Below are positions 1 through 8,838 of a stretch of DNA of 30,759 bases, piece after piece. The DNA is taken from positions 1 to 30,759 of the forward strand of contig CAYGQD010000070.1 of the NCBI GenBank assembly GCA_964351855.1, written 5' to 3'. Under the pieces are notes generated by a model. The model had not been told where the DNA came from. It searched no databases and saw nothing but the letters and a program-made list of their open reading frames with translations. The DNA is from JBCDHN01 sp964351855. Lineage in GTDB: Bacteria; Verrucomicrobiota; Verrucomicrobiia; Verrucomicrobiales; DEV007. Both the position numbers and the translations under genes were made by a program. The stretch's first letter is position 1, and each line of letters starts with the position of its first letter.

Positions 1-1
1 A

Positions 2-3000
2 GAGAGAAAGGCCCTCGATCTTTTGCAACAGCTGAAGAACAAACAAGCCACGATCGAATTTTTGGAAGCTCGTTTGGAGCAAAACCCGGGGAGAGACGAT
101 CTTCGTGATCAATTGGTGAAGTCACTGTTTCTGGCCGAGAACCCAGCGGCGGCGGAAGTGGAGTTCACAACTTTGCTGCGCGAGATGAGCCCGGAAGATC
201 GCCGCTCTCGCCACCTGAACTTGGCGCGGTTTCTTCGTAGGAACAGTCTGACCAAGGAAGCGGTTTCGGTCTACCAGCGTGCCTTGACGGAACATCCGGA
301 TACGTTGGAGCTTCGTCAGGAATTGGCCGAGATCTATCTCCTTCAAGAGGACCGGCAAACCGCTAGCCGCTTGATTGGTGAGACTCCACTGGAGCAGATC
401 CAGATCGCTGGTTTTCTCGAGTTTATCGAGTTTTTGGTTCGTCATGACTTTCTCCGCGAAGCCCAAAATCGGCTCAAAGAACGAATCGCCGTGGAAGCCG
501 AGAGCCTCGATCTTCACCTCCGCTTAGTTGAAGTCCTGGGGAAGATTGGAGATTTTTCGAGCGGCCGAGAGCAACTTCAGCAGTCCCGAGACTTTGTCGA
601 TACCACCGCACACTATCGACAGTGGCTCGAACAGGGACTCCAGTTCAGCGCGGAGTTCGATCGTTCCTCCGAGTTTTTTTCCAAAGAGCGGACCGCGTTA
701 ATCGGGGAAAGCGCGGCGTCGTGGCCTCAAGAAACCATCGAGCGATTCTTAGTGCTCTGCGAAGTTGGGAAAGAGCATCAACAACGAATTCAAGTGGCCG
801 AACTCCTTCGTGGCCAACTTGATTCGGGCACGCTCTCCTCGGAGTTAGCCGTCGCGATCCGGCGACAGTTGGTTGAGACACTGGGGCTTGATCCTGATTT
901 TTCCCTCGAATCGGAATCTCAGTTGAAAGCGCTACTCGAAGCGGATCCCGCCCGTTCGAGCGAATATCATCTTCGACTCGCGCTACTCTATCATTCGAAT
1001 CAGCGGCCTGACCTTGCTCAGAGTTTTCTCGAACTGGTCGATCTGGACAGGGTTCAACAAGGAAACCTCCTCGAGTCCATCTATCCCATCTATCTCGATT
1101 TTGGGATGAGCGAACCATCGCTCGTGGCGCTTCGAAGGTTGACCACCGTGAACGCTTCCAATCCCGGGATATGGGAAGACTTCCTCAATCTATTAGCGGG
1201 AGCAGGCAAGGAAACCGAATTCCGAACAACCATCTCATCACTGATCCGCGAAGCGGACCGATTGCAGTTGGGAGAGAACAGTATAGCAACGCTGAATGCC
1301 CAGTTTTCCGACTCCTCCTGGCGTTCTATCGCGAGCGCTCTTGAAAGAGAAGATTACCCTCAGATACTCACCCTGCTGGAGGGCCTGGACCACCAGCTGG
1401 ATACCGCGCAGGCGCATCTTTGGGCCCTATGGACAAGGGCCTATGTCATGAACCAGTTGGCTCAAACCAAAGCTAGAGATGAAGCGCTTCGCCTGCTCAG
1501 AAAACAGGTGGCGTTGGCCGATCTAGAAGCCGTTCAGTTCCCTGACGGACTCTCGCTCAACATCAACGCGGCCGAGGAAATCCTACGATCCAGCGCCTCG
1601 GTAGTCGCGATACCTGACGAGCAACCGGAAAACCAGTTTGACGAGTTGTCGATGCGATGGGGATTCGAAGCCGATCCAGGTTCGGCGATTACGCAAATCG
1701 AAGCCTTCGAATCTCGGGTGATCGTCCTGGATCATCGCGGCACGCTTTACGGTCTGGACCGAGAAACCGGAAAATTGAAATGGCGAAACGCATCCACTTC
1801 AACGCCCTCCAACCTAAAGTTCGAAACACCCCATCGAGCGGCAATCTCACAAATGGGTAACAGCCTCACGATCCAAGGAAGTGGAAATCTCACCATCACT
1901 GGAAACATTTCTCTCCATCCTGGTTCACAGACGAGCGCCCTCGCCAGCCAATCGTTCGAATCGAGTTTCCAATCGGTGAGTCTATTTCCCAAGTTCGTTC
2001 TCGACCAGATGGGAGGGATCTTCTGGGCCAACGGACGAAAGATATGCCGGATCCACCTTGAAGACGGTCGAACCACTTGGATTCACGAATTACCAGAAGC
2101 CTCCGACCAGGGAATCGGCCATTTGGAGTTAGGCCTCGTCGCAGGACATCTCATCGTCTTTGATCTTGCCAGAAGCTCAATCGCGGCTCTCGATCCGGAA
2201 TCTGGAAAGCTGAATTGGAGTCGCCTGACATCGACGGAGGATTCCAGTGGAGGCACCATGGTTCTCAACGCCGGAGCCGCATTTGGGCCCCGAGTCTTAT
2301 TCACCTTCGGAGACCGTCCTTGTATTCTCGATGCAGCAACCGGCGAAACTCTCTGGAGTTTATCAGCGTCCCAAGTCCGAACATTCCCCATTCACCTCCG
2401 TTCGATTGATCAAGAATCAAAAGGGCCGTCGGTCGCGCAGGCACATCGTGCAGAGTTGGTAAATCGAACCGCCTCCTTTCCGAAATCGTTCCTTACCGCT
2501 CCCCATGCCCTCGTGGCTCCAGCACTGCAATGGAACCCATCGCGAGTTGATGACCAACAACCTAGACACGCCGCGATTCTCGGAGAGAAACTGCTTCTCA
2601 TGGGACCGGACGGTGTTGGTGTCTATTCGCTGACGTTACCCATTGGTTCTCGTCACTACCCGTTCCAGGGCACCTATGTAGGAGGAACCGAGACACGAGC
2701 GGCGTTCCTCACCGCTAAGGGCATCCACATTCTCGACCTCCAATCCGGTTCAGAAGACTCGATCCCATGGGGAGACCGATCCGAGCCCACTGAAGCGTTT
2801 GTCAAAGGGAACCGCATCTATTGCCTTTCCCCTGACGGTATCCGAGGCTGGAACCTCAATACCGGGAATCGCGTGTTTCAACAATCGTTTCCCAACAGCC
2901 TCCTTTCCTCTTCCGATGATCAGCGAGCAGAAGTGGATTCGTCTGAAGCTCCAAGCTTCTGGCAAGGGAGAATCGTCAACGTTCCCGAGGGCCGGGTCTG

Positions 3001-3103
3001 CGTTCCTTTCCGTTCGACGTATGAAAACGACACGCTCTTTCATCTGATCGACAATAGCTCCTTTGCCGCCCTGCGCCCCCGGCAACGCTTCACGATTCGC
3101 TGA
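2..3103 (+). CDS. TPR-repeat plus PQQ-like beta-propeller protein, 5' partial
   Basis: The reading frame is open to the left edge of the window, so the gene starts upstream; the first in-window start-like codon (TTG at 23) is probably internal. About 1030 residues are visible. The first half (to about residue 520, counted from position 23) is helical and TPR-like, with repeated units such as the one around residues 60-120. The second half carries beta-propeller strands of the PQQ type: 'GTLYGLDRETGKLKW' near 575-590, 'SSIAALDPESGKLNW' near 717-731, 'CILDAATGETLW' near 767-778 and 'GIRGWNLNTGNRVF' near 938-951. TPRs and propellers are protein-interaction scaffolds; no catalytic site is visible. 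It ends 8 bases before the DUF58 gene and is probably cotranscribed with it, so an envelope-assembly role alongside a MoxR/Bat-like system is a reasonable inference. Signal peptide status cannot be judged. The family is sure at domain level, the function is not. Confidence 0.85.
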   Translation, partial: ERKALDLLQQLKNKQATIEFLEARLEQNPGRDDLRDQLVKSLFLAENPAAAEVEFTTLLREMSPEDRRSRHLNLARFLRRNSLTKEAVSVYQRALTEHPDTLELRQELAEIYLLQEDRQTASRLIGETPLEQIQIAGFLEFIEFLVRHDFLREAQNRLKERIAVEAESLDLHLRLVEVLGKIGDFSSGREQLQQSRDFVDTTAHYRQWLEQGLQFSAEFDRSSEFFSKERTALIGESAASWPQETIERFLVLCEVGKEHQQRIQVAELLRGQLDSGTLSSELAVAIRRQLVETLGLDPDFSLESESQLKALLEADPARSSEYHLRLALLYHSNQRPDLAQSFLELVDLDRVQQGNLLESIYPIYLDFGMSEPSLVALRRLTTVNASNPGIWEDFLNLLAGAGKETEFRTTISSLIREADRLQLGENSIATLNAQFSDSSWRSIASALEREDYPQILTLLEGLDHQLDTAQAHLWALWTRAYVMNQLAQTKARDEALRLLRKQVALADLEAVQFPDGLSLNINAAEEILRSSASVVAIPDEQPENQFDELSMRWGFEADPGSAITQIEAFESRVIVLDHRGTLYGLDRETGKLKWRNASTSTPSNLKFETPHRAAISQMGNSLTIQGSGNLTITGNISLHPGSQTSALASQSFESSFQSVSLFPKFVLDQMGGIFWANGRKICRIHLEDGRTTWIHELPEASDQGIGHLELGLVAGHLIVFDLARSSIAALDPESGKLNWSRLTSTEDSSGGTMVLNAGAAFGPRVLFTFGDRPCILDAATGETLWSLSASQVRTFPIHLRSIDQESKGPSVAQAHRAELVNRTASFPKSFLTAPHALVAPALQWNPSRVDDQQPRHAAILGEKLLLMGPDGVGVYSLTLPIGSRHYPFQGTYVGGTETRAAFLTAKGIHILDLQSGSEDSIPWGDRSEPTEAFVKGNRIYCLSPDGIRGWNLNTGNRVFQQSFPNSLLSSSDDQRAEVDSSEAPSFWQGRIVNVPEGRVCVPFRSTYENDTLFHLIDNSSFAALRPRQRFTIR

Positions 3104-3111
3104 ACATCAAC

Positions 3112-4023
3112 ATGGCTAAATCGAAAGAGAACGAAGAACTATTTGATCCTCAATTTTTGGATCGCCTTCGAGCCATGTTTTTGCGCCTTCGCAAACGCCG
3201 ACTACTGAGAAAAAAGGGACTGCAACAGACGCCCTCAACAGGATATACCCGCGAATTCAAGGACTACCGTCACTATACCCACGACGACGACTATCGAAGC
3301 ATCGACTGGCGCCTTTATGCAAGATTGGAACGCCTTTTCATTCGTCTCTACGAGGAAGTCCAAGAGTTTCACGTCCACATTGTGATTGATGCAAGCGCGT
3401 CAATGGCTGAGCCGTTCAATGCGAAGCGGCTGAATGCATTGCAACTGGCGGTGGCGCTATCGTATCTAGGATTGGTCAGTCAGCACCGGGTATCTCTCTA
3501 CGGCATGCGGGAGCGAGTCATCGAAACGCTCCCTCCCATCAAAGGTCAGGGCAATATTCAGCGAGTGATTGACTTCCTCTCCAAACTTGAGTTTAGCGGC
3601 ACCACTCATCTGAGACAATGCTTCGGCAGCTTCCGCCCCAGTCGACAGCGTTATGGCGTCATCTTCGTCCTCTCCGATCTTTTTGGTCAGGATATCAACT
3701 CTGCGGAGGAAGCAATCAAGCATGCCGTCAGTTGGCCAGGAGAGAGCCATCTCATCCACATCTTTCACCCGTGGGAGCGGAAGCCGGACCTTGAGGGTGA
3801 GATCCAACTCATCGACGTCGAGACCAACGAGGCTCGGAAAATGTGGTTTACCAAACGGGAGCTTAACCTCTACGTCGAACGCTTTGAAGAGTATCTCACG
3901 ACCGTCGAGCGAGAATGCAAGTCCCGCCAAATCGACTACATGCGATGGAGCACCGACGGCCAGTTTGAAGACCTGTTTTTGGAGCTATTAGGGCGGGGCT
4001 CCGTATTAGCAAGCAGCGCATAA
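3112..4023 (+). CDS. DUF58 domain-containing protein
   Basis: A 303-residue soluble protein with the DUF58 signature at about residues 46-72 (REFKDYRHY, then DDDYRSIDW). It is followed by a von Willebrand A-like segment with a metal-site motif DASAS at 93-97 and the strand 'VIFVLSDLFG' near 183-192. DUF58 proteins are usually encoded beside MoxR AAA+ ATPases and VWA membrane proteins and are thought to act as their cytoplasmic partners; the exact biochemistry is not established. The ATG at 3112 lies 8 bases after the previous stop. The stop overlaps the next start by one base (TAATG), which suggests translational coupling with the BatA-like gene. No MoxR gene is in the window; it would be expected upstream of the left edge. 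Confidence 0.93.
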   Translation: MAKSKENEELFDPQFLDRLRAMFLRLRKRRLLRKKGLQQTPSTGYTREFKDYRHYTHDDDYRSIDWRLYARLERLFIRLYEEVQEFHVHIVIDASASMAEPFNAKRLNALQLAVALSYLGLVSQHRVSLYGMRERVIETLPPIKGQGNIQRVIDFLSKLEFSGTTHLRQCFGSFRPSRQRYGVIFVLSDLFGQDINSAEEAIKHAVSWPGESHLIHIFHPWERKPDLEGEIQLIDVETNEARKMWFTKRELNLYVERFEEYLTTVERECKSRQIDYMRWSTDGQFEDLFLELLGRGSVLASSA

Positions 4024-5882
4024 TGCAGTTTCTGAATCCACAGCTTTGGTGGTTGGCTGCGCTCGCCTCTATCCCGATCGTCCTCTATCTGTTTCGAAGA
4101 CGTTCCAAAACGATTCAGGTCAGTTCTCTGGTCTTCTTCAAGTCGCTTGCCCGAGAGCACCAGGAAAGTGAGTGGCTCCGCCGCCTGAAACGGATGATCT
4201 CTCTGATGTTGAGTTTAATCCTCCTTCTCGGGGCTGTTTCCGCGTTGGTCCGCATTGTCTTCTCTCCTGTTTCCGGTGATGCGCGCAACGTGGTTATCCT
4301 GTTGGATCGCTCGGCCTCCATGCAGGCCAAAGACGAACTCGACATCACTCGCCTCGAGACTGCCAAAAACGAAATTCGCAATCGGCTGGAAGGCTTGAAC
4401 CCCGGCGTGAGCCTATCCTTGATCGCATACGATTCTCGTCCTGAAATTCTCCAATCCAACACCCTGAAACGCAGAGCATTGCTTTCCGCCTTGGAGAAGG
4501 TTCAAGTACGCCCGATAGCCCAGAAGGTCGAGACCGCTTACGAGACGGCTGACACGCTGGCCCAACTCAAATCGCCTGCGGAAATTTGGCATGTGACTGA
4601 TGACTTCCGGAGCCTCGAGTTCGAAACGGATCCGCGGATTGTCCCGATCCCGGTCAATCTTGAGGAATGCATCAACGTCGGAATAACCGCTTTCCAAATT
4701 CGCAAAGTCCCACTTCAGCAGTCTCGCTACACCGCATTTTTTCAAGTTCTCTGTAGTGAGACGGCTCCATCGACCGTTAGCGGTCGGATTGAAGTTCGGG
4801 TCGGAGGTGTCTATCTAGCACCCCGCCAGTTTGAACTTGAGCCCGGAACATCCAACGGATTTGAGATTCCGATTGAAGGAGCCGAAGAACAATTGCTCCA
4901 AATTAGTCTGGTGGTGGAGGGCGATTGTATCGAGTTGGACAACTCCGTTCTAGTTCCACTCCCCCAATCACGCTCAATTCTTGCCGCTCGATTCGGAAAT
5001 GAGAATTCCATCGACCCTTTCACCCACTTGGCGCTTCAATCCTTGGTGAAGGATGGAGAGCTACAGATTTGGTCGGCTCCCCCCGAACGATGGCCCATCG
5101 AAGATATTGATGTCGCGATTTTCGACAACTGGCTCCCCCCGGAATGGCCCTCCGAGATACCCGTAATTGTCATCAATCCCCCGAATTCTCTGGGTCCGAT
5201 CAAGGCGGTCTCTTTACCGAATGGTGGAATTCCCCATCGGAATCTTCGGGTCACAAATGAAGATCATCCCGTTGTCTATCGCATTGCCGAGTCACGTCTG
5301 GCACTCACCCAAACCTGCATTCTTGATACATCGGGTCCTTTTGAGCCACTTTGGCTTGCCGAGGACGAAGCAGTTCTCGCGGCGGGCGTGGTCGCGGGCC
5401 AGCGCATCGTCATGATGGGATTTGCCCCCCAAGCGTCGGAACGATTGCCTCTTACCGCCTCTTTCCCTCTCTTGATGGGCAACGCGATCTATTGGTGTGC
5501 CGATGATCCCGCGAATTCCGCTTTGAAATTTCAAGTTCGAAAGACCGGAGATGTCGTCAGCGTATCGGGCTCGGTTACTTCATGGACCGAAGTTCGTGAC
5601 TCCCAATTGATAACGAGTTCGACCCCAATCGAACAAAATCTTCTTGATCTCCAACGGACTGGATATTGGAAAACAGACGGTGGTCAACAGGGAACGGCTC
5701 ACCTGTTATCCAGAACAGAATCGAATCTTCGCTCCATGAAGGACCACGATCAGATAGAGAGCCGCATCCCCCTTCAGCGATCTGGCGGAGCAATTGGCGA
5801 TCTCTCGCGATTCTTCCTCGCTCTTCTCCTGATTGTCCTCGTCGTGGAGAGTTTTCTTTTTCATCGATTGGCGGTCTATTAG
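4023..5882 (+). CDS. BatA-like VWA domain membrane protein
   Basis: A 619-residue protein with the N-terminal architecture of BatA-type proteins. It begins MQFLNPQLWW and has a first membrane helix at about 7-24 followed by RRR. A second helix lies at about 58-78, then a von Willebrand A domain starting near 88 with the MIDAS motif DRSAS at 95-99. A long beta-rich region follows, and a C-terminal membrane helix lies at about 596-613. The VWA domain should face the cytoplasm or periplasm between membrane anchors. The family works with MoxR ATPases and DUF58 proteins in envelope stress or complex assembly, which fits the two genes upstream. It overlaps the DUF58 stop by one base and appears to be the last gene of this operon, because a 104-base gap with a candidate promoter follows. 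I see no strong terminator in that gap. Confidence 0.9.
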   Translation: MQFLNPQLWWLAALASIPIVLYLFRRRSKTIQVSSLVFFKSLAREHQESEWLRRLKRMISLMLSLILLLGAVSALVRIVFSPVSGDARNVVILLDRSASMQAKDELDITRLETAKNEIRNRLEGLNPGVSLSLIAYDSRPEILQSNTLKRRALLSALEKVQVRPIAQKVETAYETADTLAQLKSPAEIWHVTDDFRSLEFETDPRIVPIPVNLEECINVGITAFQIRKVPLQQSRYTAFFQVLCSETAPSTVSGRIEVRVGGVYLAPRQFELEPGTSNGFEIPIEGAEEQLLQISLVVEGDCIELDNSVLVPLPQSRSILAARFGNENSIDPFTHLALQSLVKDGELQIWSAPPERWPIEDIDVAIFDNWLPPEWPSEIPVIVINPPNSLGPIKAVSLPNGGIPHRNLRVTNEDHPVVYRIAESRLALTQTCILDTSGPFEPLWLAEDEAVLAAGVVAGQRIVMMGFAPQASERLPLTASFPLLMGNAIYWCADDPANSALKFQVRKTGDVVSVSGSVTSWTEVRDSQLITSSTPIEQNLLDLQRTGYWKTDGGQQGTAHLLSRTESNLRSMKDHDQIESRIPLQRSGGAIGDLSRFFLALLLIVLVVESFLFHRLAVY

Positions 5883-5935
5883 CCGCCCTAAAACTACAGG
5901 ATCCACGGACTGTGGTAAATGGTTGGAATATTTAA

Positions 5936-5963
5936 TTGCCCATACTTCTGGAAATTATATATT
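5936..5963 (+). promoter_or_regulatory. Candidate sigma-70-type promoter for the exopolysaccharide operon
   Basis: TTGCCC (5936-5941) and TATATT (5958-5963) are separated by 16 bases. They lie in an AT-rich patch that stands out from its surroundings, 23 bases before the ATG at 5987. It is the longest gap upstream of the tightly overlapping gene chain, so an operon promoter is expected here. The match is to a generic consensus only; no transcription start is known. Confidence 0.45.
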
Positions 5964-5986
5964 AGCAAACCACTTTCCGCCTTTCG

Positions 5987-7738
5987 ATGAGACAACTTCC
6001 CCGTAGAGCCCCCCTTACGATTCTTTTGGGGATTCTCGTGGTTATCTCTTCAGCACAGGCAGAACTTCGTCTTTGGTCGGTGGATAGTTTGACTCGCGTT
6101 TCTCGCAACGAACCGGTCGGAGAGCGGAAATCGATTTCCATTAGCGCGGCTCGGAACGAATGGGAACCTTTCCAAGTCGTCATCACCGGCCCCTATCAAG
6201 AAATAACGGAATGCTCACTCTCGGTTTCTCCGCTGATCGGTCCGGATCGTGCTCAAATCGATGATATTGATCTTTATTATCAGCACTATGTCGATGTTTC
6301 GAGCTCTTCGGAACGAGCTCCCCTTGGCCCCGGACGTTATCCGGATGCTCTCGTGCCAATATCACAAGGAATACCATTCTTGAAACCGGTTTCACCGCAA
6401 TTGAGTGGAATCGTCAATCAACCCATTTGGATTGACGTAAAGATCCCCGACTCAGCAACGCCAGGTACGTATCGAACCACCGTCCAAGTTTCACACCGCG
6501 GAACGACACGGGAGATTCCCGTTTCTCTTCAAGTCTGGAATTTTCAACTACCCAACCGACCGACCCTGCAATCCTGCTTCGGTTTGGACTTCGACCTTAT
6601 CCAGGACATCTATGGATTCGAAAAGGGTACGGTTCCCTTTCTCCAAATTGCTCGAAAGTTTGAAACCATTCTTGCTGACCACTACCTAGCTGCCGAACGC
6701 TTCTGGGGCTCCATCGATTCTAATCTGACGCCTCCGAAACTCTCCCTCGATTCGATTTCTCTTCCGTTGATCGGTTCCCCACGAGATGTCACCAATTATT
6801 TCCTCAAGGAAAAAACTCTGACAACGATCAGTGTCCCCCTCTGGCCAGACTGGCCCTTTGCGGATCCCATCGGTACAGATCGGGAAGTAGCAAAACAGTA
6901 TGTCGCCAACTATGTTGCAGCTTTGGATGAAGAAGACTTGGCTGATTATGTGATTGCTCACTGTGGCTACGTGGATGAACCCGCTACGTTGGAGGAATAC
7001 GCGGAGGCCAGAACCTGGGGCGCATTCTACAACGAAGTCGAGTCCGAGTATGGGATTCGAATCCCGCTGCTTCTTACGGAACAGCCCCAACCCGAAGGAC
7101 AGTCATTCGGCACGCTCCAGAGTAGTGTTGATATCTGGACTGTTCACGTATCTGATCTGTGGGACGACCTCCACGAAAACGGCTATCAACAACTCCCCGC
7201 TCGACTTCAGGCTGGCGATCGAGGCTGGCTCTATACTTCACTCGTTTGTCTTTCAGAACACTGGAACCGGCAGAACGGTTCGCCCGAAGTGCTTGCGGGC
7301 GGTCAGCCTCCAGCTTGGCTCCTGGACTATCCTCCGATGAATTTCAGGATCTGGAGTTGGGCAGCCCACCTTCATGACCTCACCGGTGTTCTCTACTGGG
7401 CCACGATCGACAGTGCTCCTGGAGTCGATCCCTGGCAGGACGCGGGAACCTTCCGGATCGAAGAACACGTGTTCAATGGAGATGGTTTTTTGATCTACCC
7501 CGGCCTCCGGGAATTGGTCGGCTTTGACGGCCCCGTCGCCTCCATCCGCCTCAAATGGCTCCGCGAAGCGATGGAAGACCACGCCTACCTGAAACTACTT
7601 CAAGAATCAGCCCGGTCATCTCAATCAAAGGCCATCACCGACTCTCTCATTCGGAATATCGGGGATTGGGAGAACGCCCCTCAGAAACTCTTCGCCGCAA
7701 GGACTGCATTGGCGCAGGAACTATCCAAGATCCCATGA
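5987..7738 (+). CDS. Secreted DUF4091 (GH123-like) glycosidase-family protein
   Basis: A 583-residue protein with a Sec signal peptide (residues 1 to about 25: basic start, hydrophobic 10-21, end SSAQA). Residues 30-190 form a beta-rich N-terminal domain. A TIM-barrel-like region follows, with an adjacent Asp-Glu pair in 'GYVDEP' (D330, E331). The C-terminal part has the DUF4091 hallmarks: WSWAAHLHDLTGVLYW, then GDGFLIYPG, then SIRLKWLREAMEDHAYL. In GH123 N-acetylgalactosaminidases an Asp-Glu pair provides the catalytic residues, so hydrolysis of a hexosaminide is plausible but unproven. It opens the polysaccharide operon and its stop overlaps the next start (ATGA). This suggests it trims or edits the polymer made by its neighbours, or degrades it. 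The family is secure, the substrate unknown. Confidence 0.85.
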   Translation: MRQLPRRAPLTILLGILVVISSAQAELRLWSVDSLTRVSRNEPVGERKSISISAARNEWEPFQVVITGPYQEITECSLSVSPLIGPDRAQIDDIDLYYQHYVDVSSSSERAPLGPGRYPDALVPISQGIPFLKPVSPQLSGIVNQPIWIDVKIPDSATPGTYRTTVQVSHRGTTREIPVSLQVWNFQLPNRPTLQSCFGLDFDLIQDIYGFEKGTVPFLQIARKFETILADHYLAAERFWGSIDSNLTPPKLSLDSISLPLIGSPRDVTNYFLKEKTLTTISVPLWPDWPFADPIGTDREVAKQYVANYVAALDEEDLADYVIAHCGYVDEPATLEEYAEARTWGAFYNEVESEYGIRIPLLLTEQPQPEGQSFGTLQSSVDIWTVHVSDLWDDLHENGYQQLPARLQAGDRGWLYTSLVCLSEHWNRQNGSPEVLAGGQPPAWLLDYPPMNFRIWSWAAHLHDLTGVLYWATIDSAPGVDPWQDAGTFRIEEHVFNGDGFLIYPGLRELVGFDGPVASIRLKWLREAMEDHAYLKLLQESARSSQSKAITDSLIRNIGDWENAPQKLFAARTALAQELSKIP

Positions 7739-8838
7739 GCCAATTTCATCTACAGATCTCGATCATCCGCGACACCGCCGAACTTCAGACTTTGAAGCTC
7801 GAGTGGGACGCGCTTCTTGAGGAAGTATCAGATTCTCCCTTTCTCACATGGGATTTCACAATCACTTGGTCGCAGATTTATGGAGCCCCCCATCAGACAC
7901 GGATCCTGATTGCCCGTGATTCTACTGGAACTCTGATCGGGATCGCTCCCATGATCATTCGAAAAGGAAACGGCTCCCGAAGTCTTCTCCGATGCCTCGG
8001 TTTTATTGGTTCATTGGGATTCCAAACGGCACGGGAATTGGATTTCATCATTCGGCCTGGATACGAAAACGAGTTCACTTCCCGGGTAATCACCTTTTTC
8101 CGCGAAGAAATGGCTACGGACTGGGATGTTTTAACCTTGCGACAGCTTCCAAGCACATCTCCCAATCTTCCCGGATTACTTGCTGCTCTCCCCAAGCACT
8201 CCGGAGTATCTCTCCATATCGACAGCGTCACTTCGCCCTATCTTTCACTACCTGGCTCGGAAGTAGGGTCCCGTGAATTTGGAGATCAGTTTGAAACACG
8301 TCATCAGGTTCGAGAGCTTGATGCAGGAACGGATCTCTCGCTCGATGCCGCCATCCGGATCTTACTGGATCTCAATCAACGTCGAAGGGAGAGCAACTCA
8401 GATATCCCGTCCGACGCCTTGGATCACTCTTTACAAATTGCGAAAGCTTTCTCCAGAAAACAGTGGCTTCATTTCCGGCTTCTCGAAATCGATGGGAAGA
8501 TCGCCTCTGCGCGTGTTGGTCTGGTCCACCAAAAGAAACTTTGGAATCTTCTTGGAGCATGGAAACAACCGAATTCGGGACTATCCATCTACAATCTCTC
8601 GATCGAAAAGGAGATCGAATGGTGTATCGAAAACGAAATTCGGGAAATCGTCTCTCCCCAAGATACAGCTAGCCAGAAAGAGTGGGCCTCCGGGGAGCGC
8701 TCACTGATCAATCTCGTCATCGGCAATCCACGCAGTATGCGAGCTACGGTTTTCGATCAACTCCGGTCTCTTCGAGATTTCGTTCGCCCACGCCGTCCCC
8801 AGCGATCTATCCCCCCTGAACTCTCACTCGCTTCATGA
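7735..8838 (+). CDS. CelD/BcsL-type GNAT acetyltransferase
   Basis: A 367-residue protein. The open frame extends upstream inside the previous gene, but the ATG at 7735, overlapping the preceding stop as ATGA, is the natural start and begins just before recognisable homology. The N-terminal part has the family pattern (LEWDALLEE, then PFLTWDFTITW, then 'GTLIGIAPMII' near 65-75). The Acetyltransf_6 fold follows, with 'LLDLNQRRRESN' and 'WLHFRLLEIDGKIASARVGL' in the second half. Members of this family occur in cellulose and exopolysaccharide clusters and are thought to acylate a sugar or a nucleotide sugar in the cytoplasm. There is no signal peptide or membrane helix. It also ends in an ATGA overlap with the glycosyltransferase, so a cotranslated role in polysaccharide modification is likely. 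The acyl donor and acceptor cannot be told from the sequence. Confidence 0.85.
   Translation: MSQFHLQISIIRDTAELQTLKLEWDALLEEVSDSPFLTWDFTITWSQIYGAPHQTRILIARDSTGTLIGIAPMIIRKGNGSRSLLRCLGFIGSLGFQTARELDFIIRPGYENEFTSRVITFFREEMATDWDVLTLRQLPSTSPNLPGLLAALPKHSGVSLHIDSVTSPYLSLPGSEVGSREFGDQFETRHQVRELDAGTDLSLDAAIRILLDLNQRRRESNSDIPSDALDHSLQIAKAFSRKQWLHFRLLEIDGKIASARVGLVHQKKLWNLLGAWKQPNSGLSIYNLSIEKEIEWCIENEIREIVSPQDTASQKEWASGERSLINLVIGNPRSMRATVFDQLRSLRDFVRPRRPQRSIPPELSLAS

Noticed and set aside
5902..5916. Short CCAC/GTGG inverted repeat after the BatA-like gene
   Set aside because: A four-pair stem without a T-run is expected by chance and is not a terminator.
7555..7734. Upstream extension of the acetyltransferase frame by 60 codons
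   Set aside because: It lies inside the DUF4091 gene and reads as low-complexity Arg/Ser/Pro sequence. The ATGA overlap at 7735 is the natural start.
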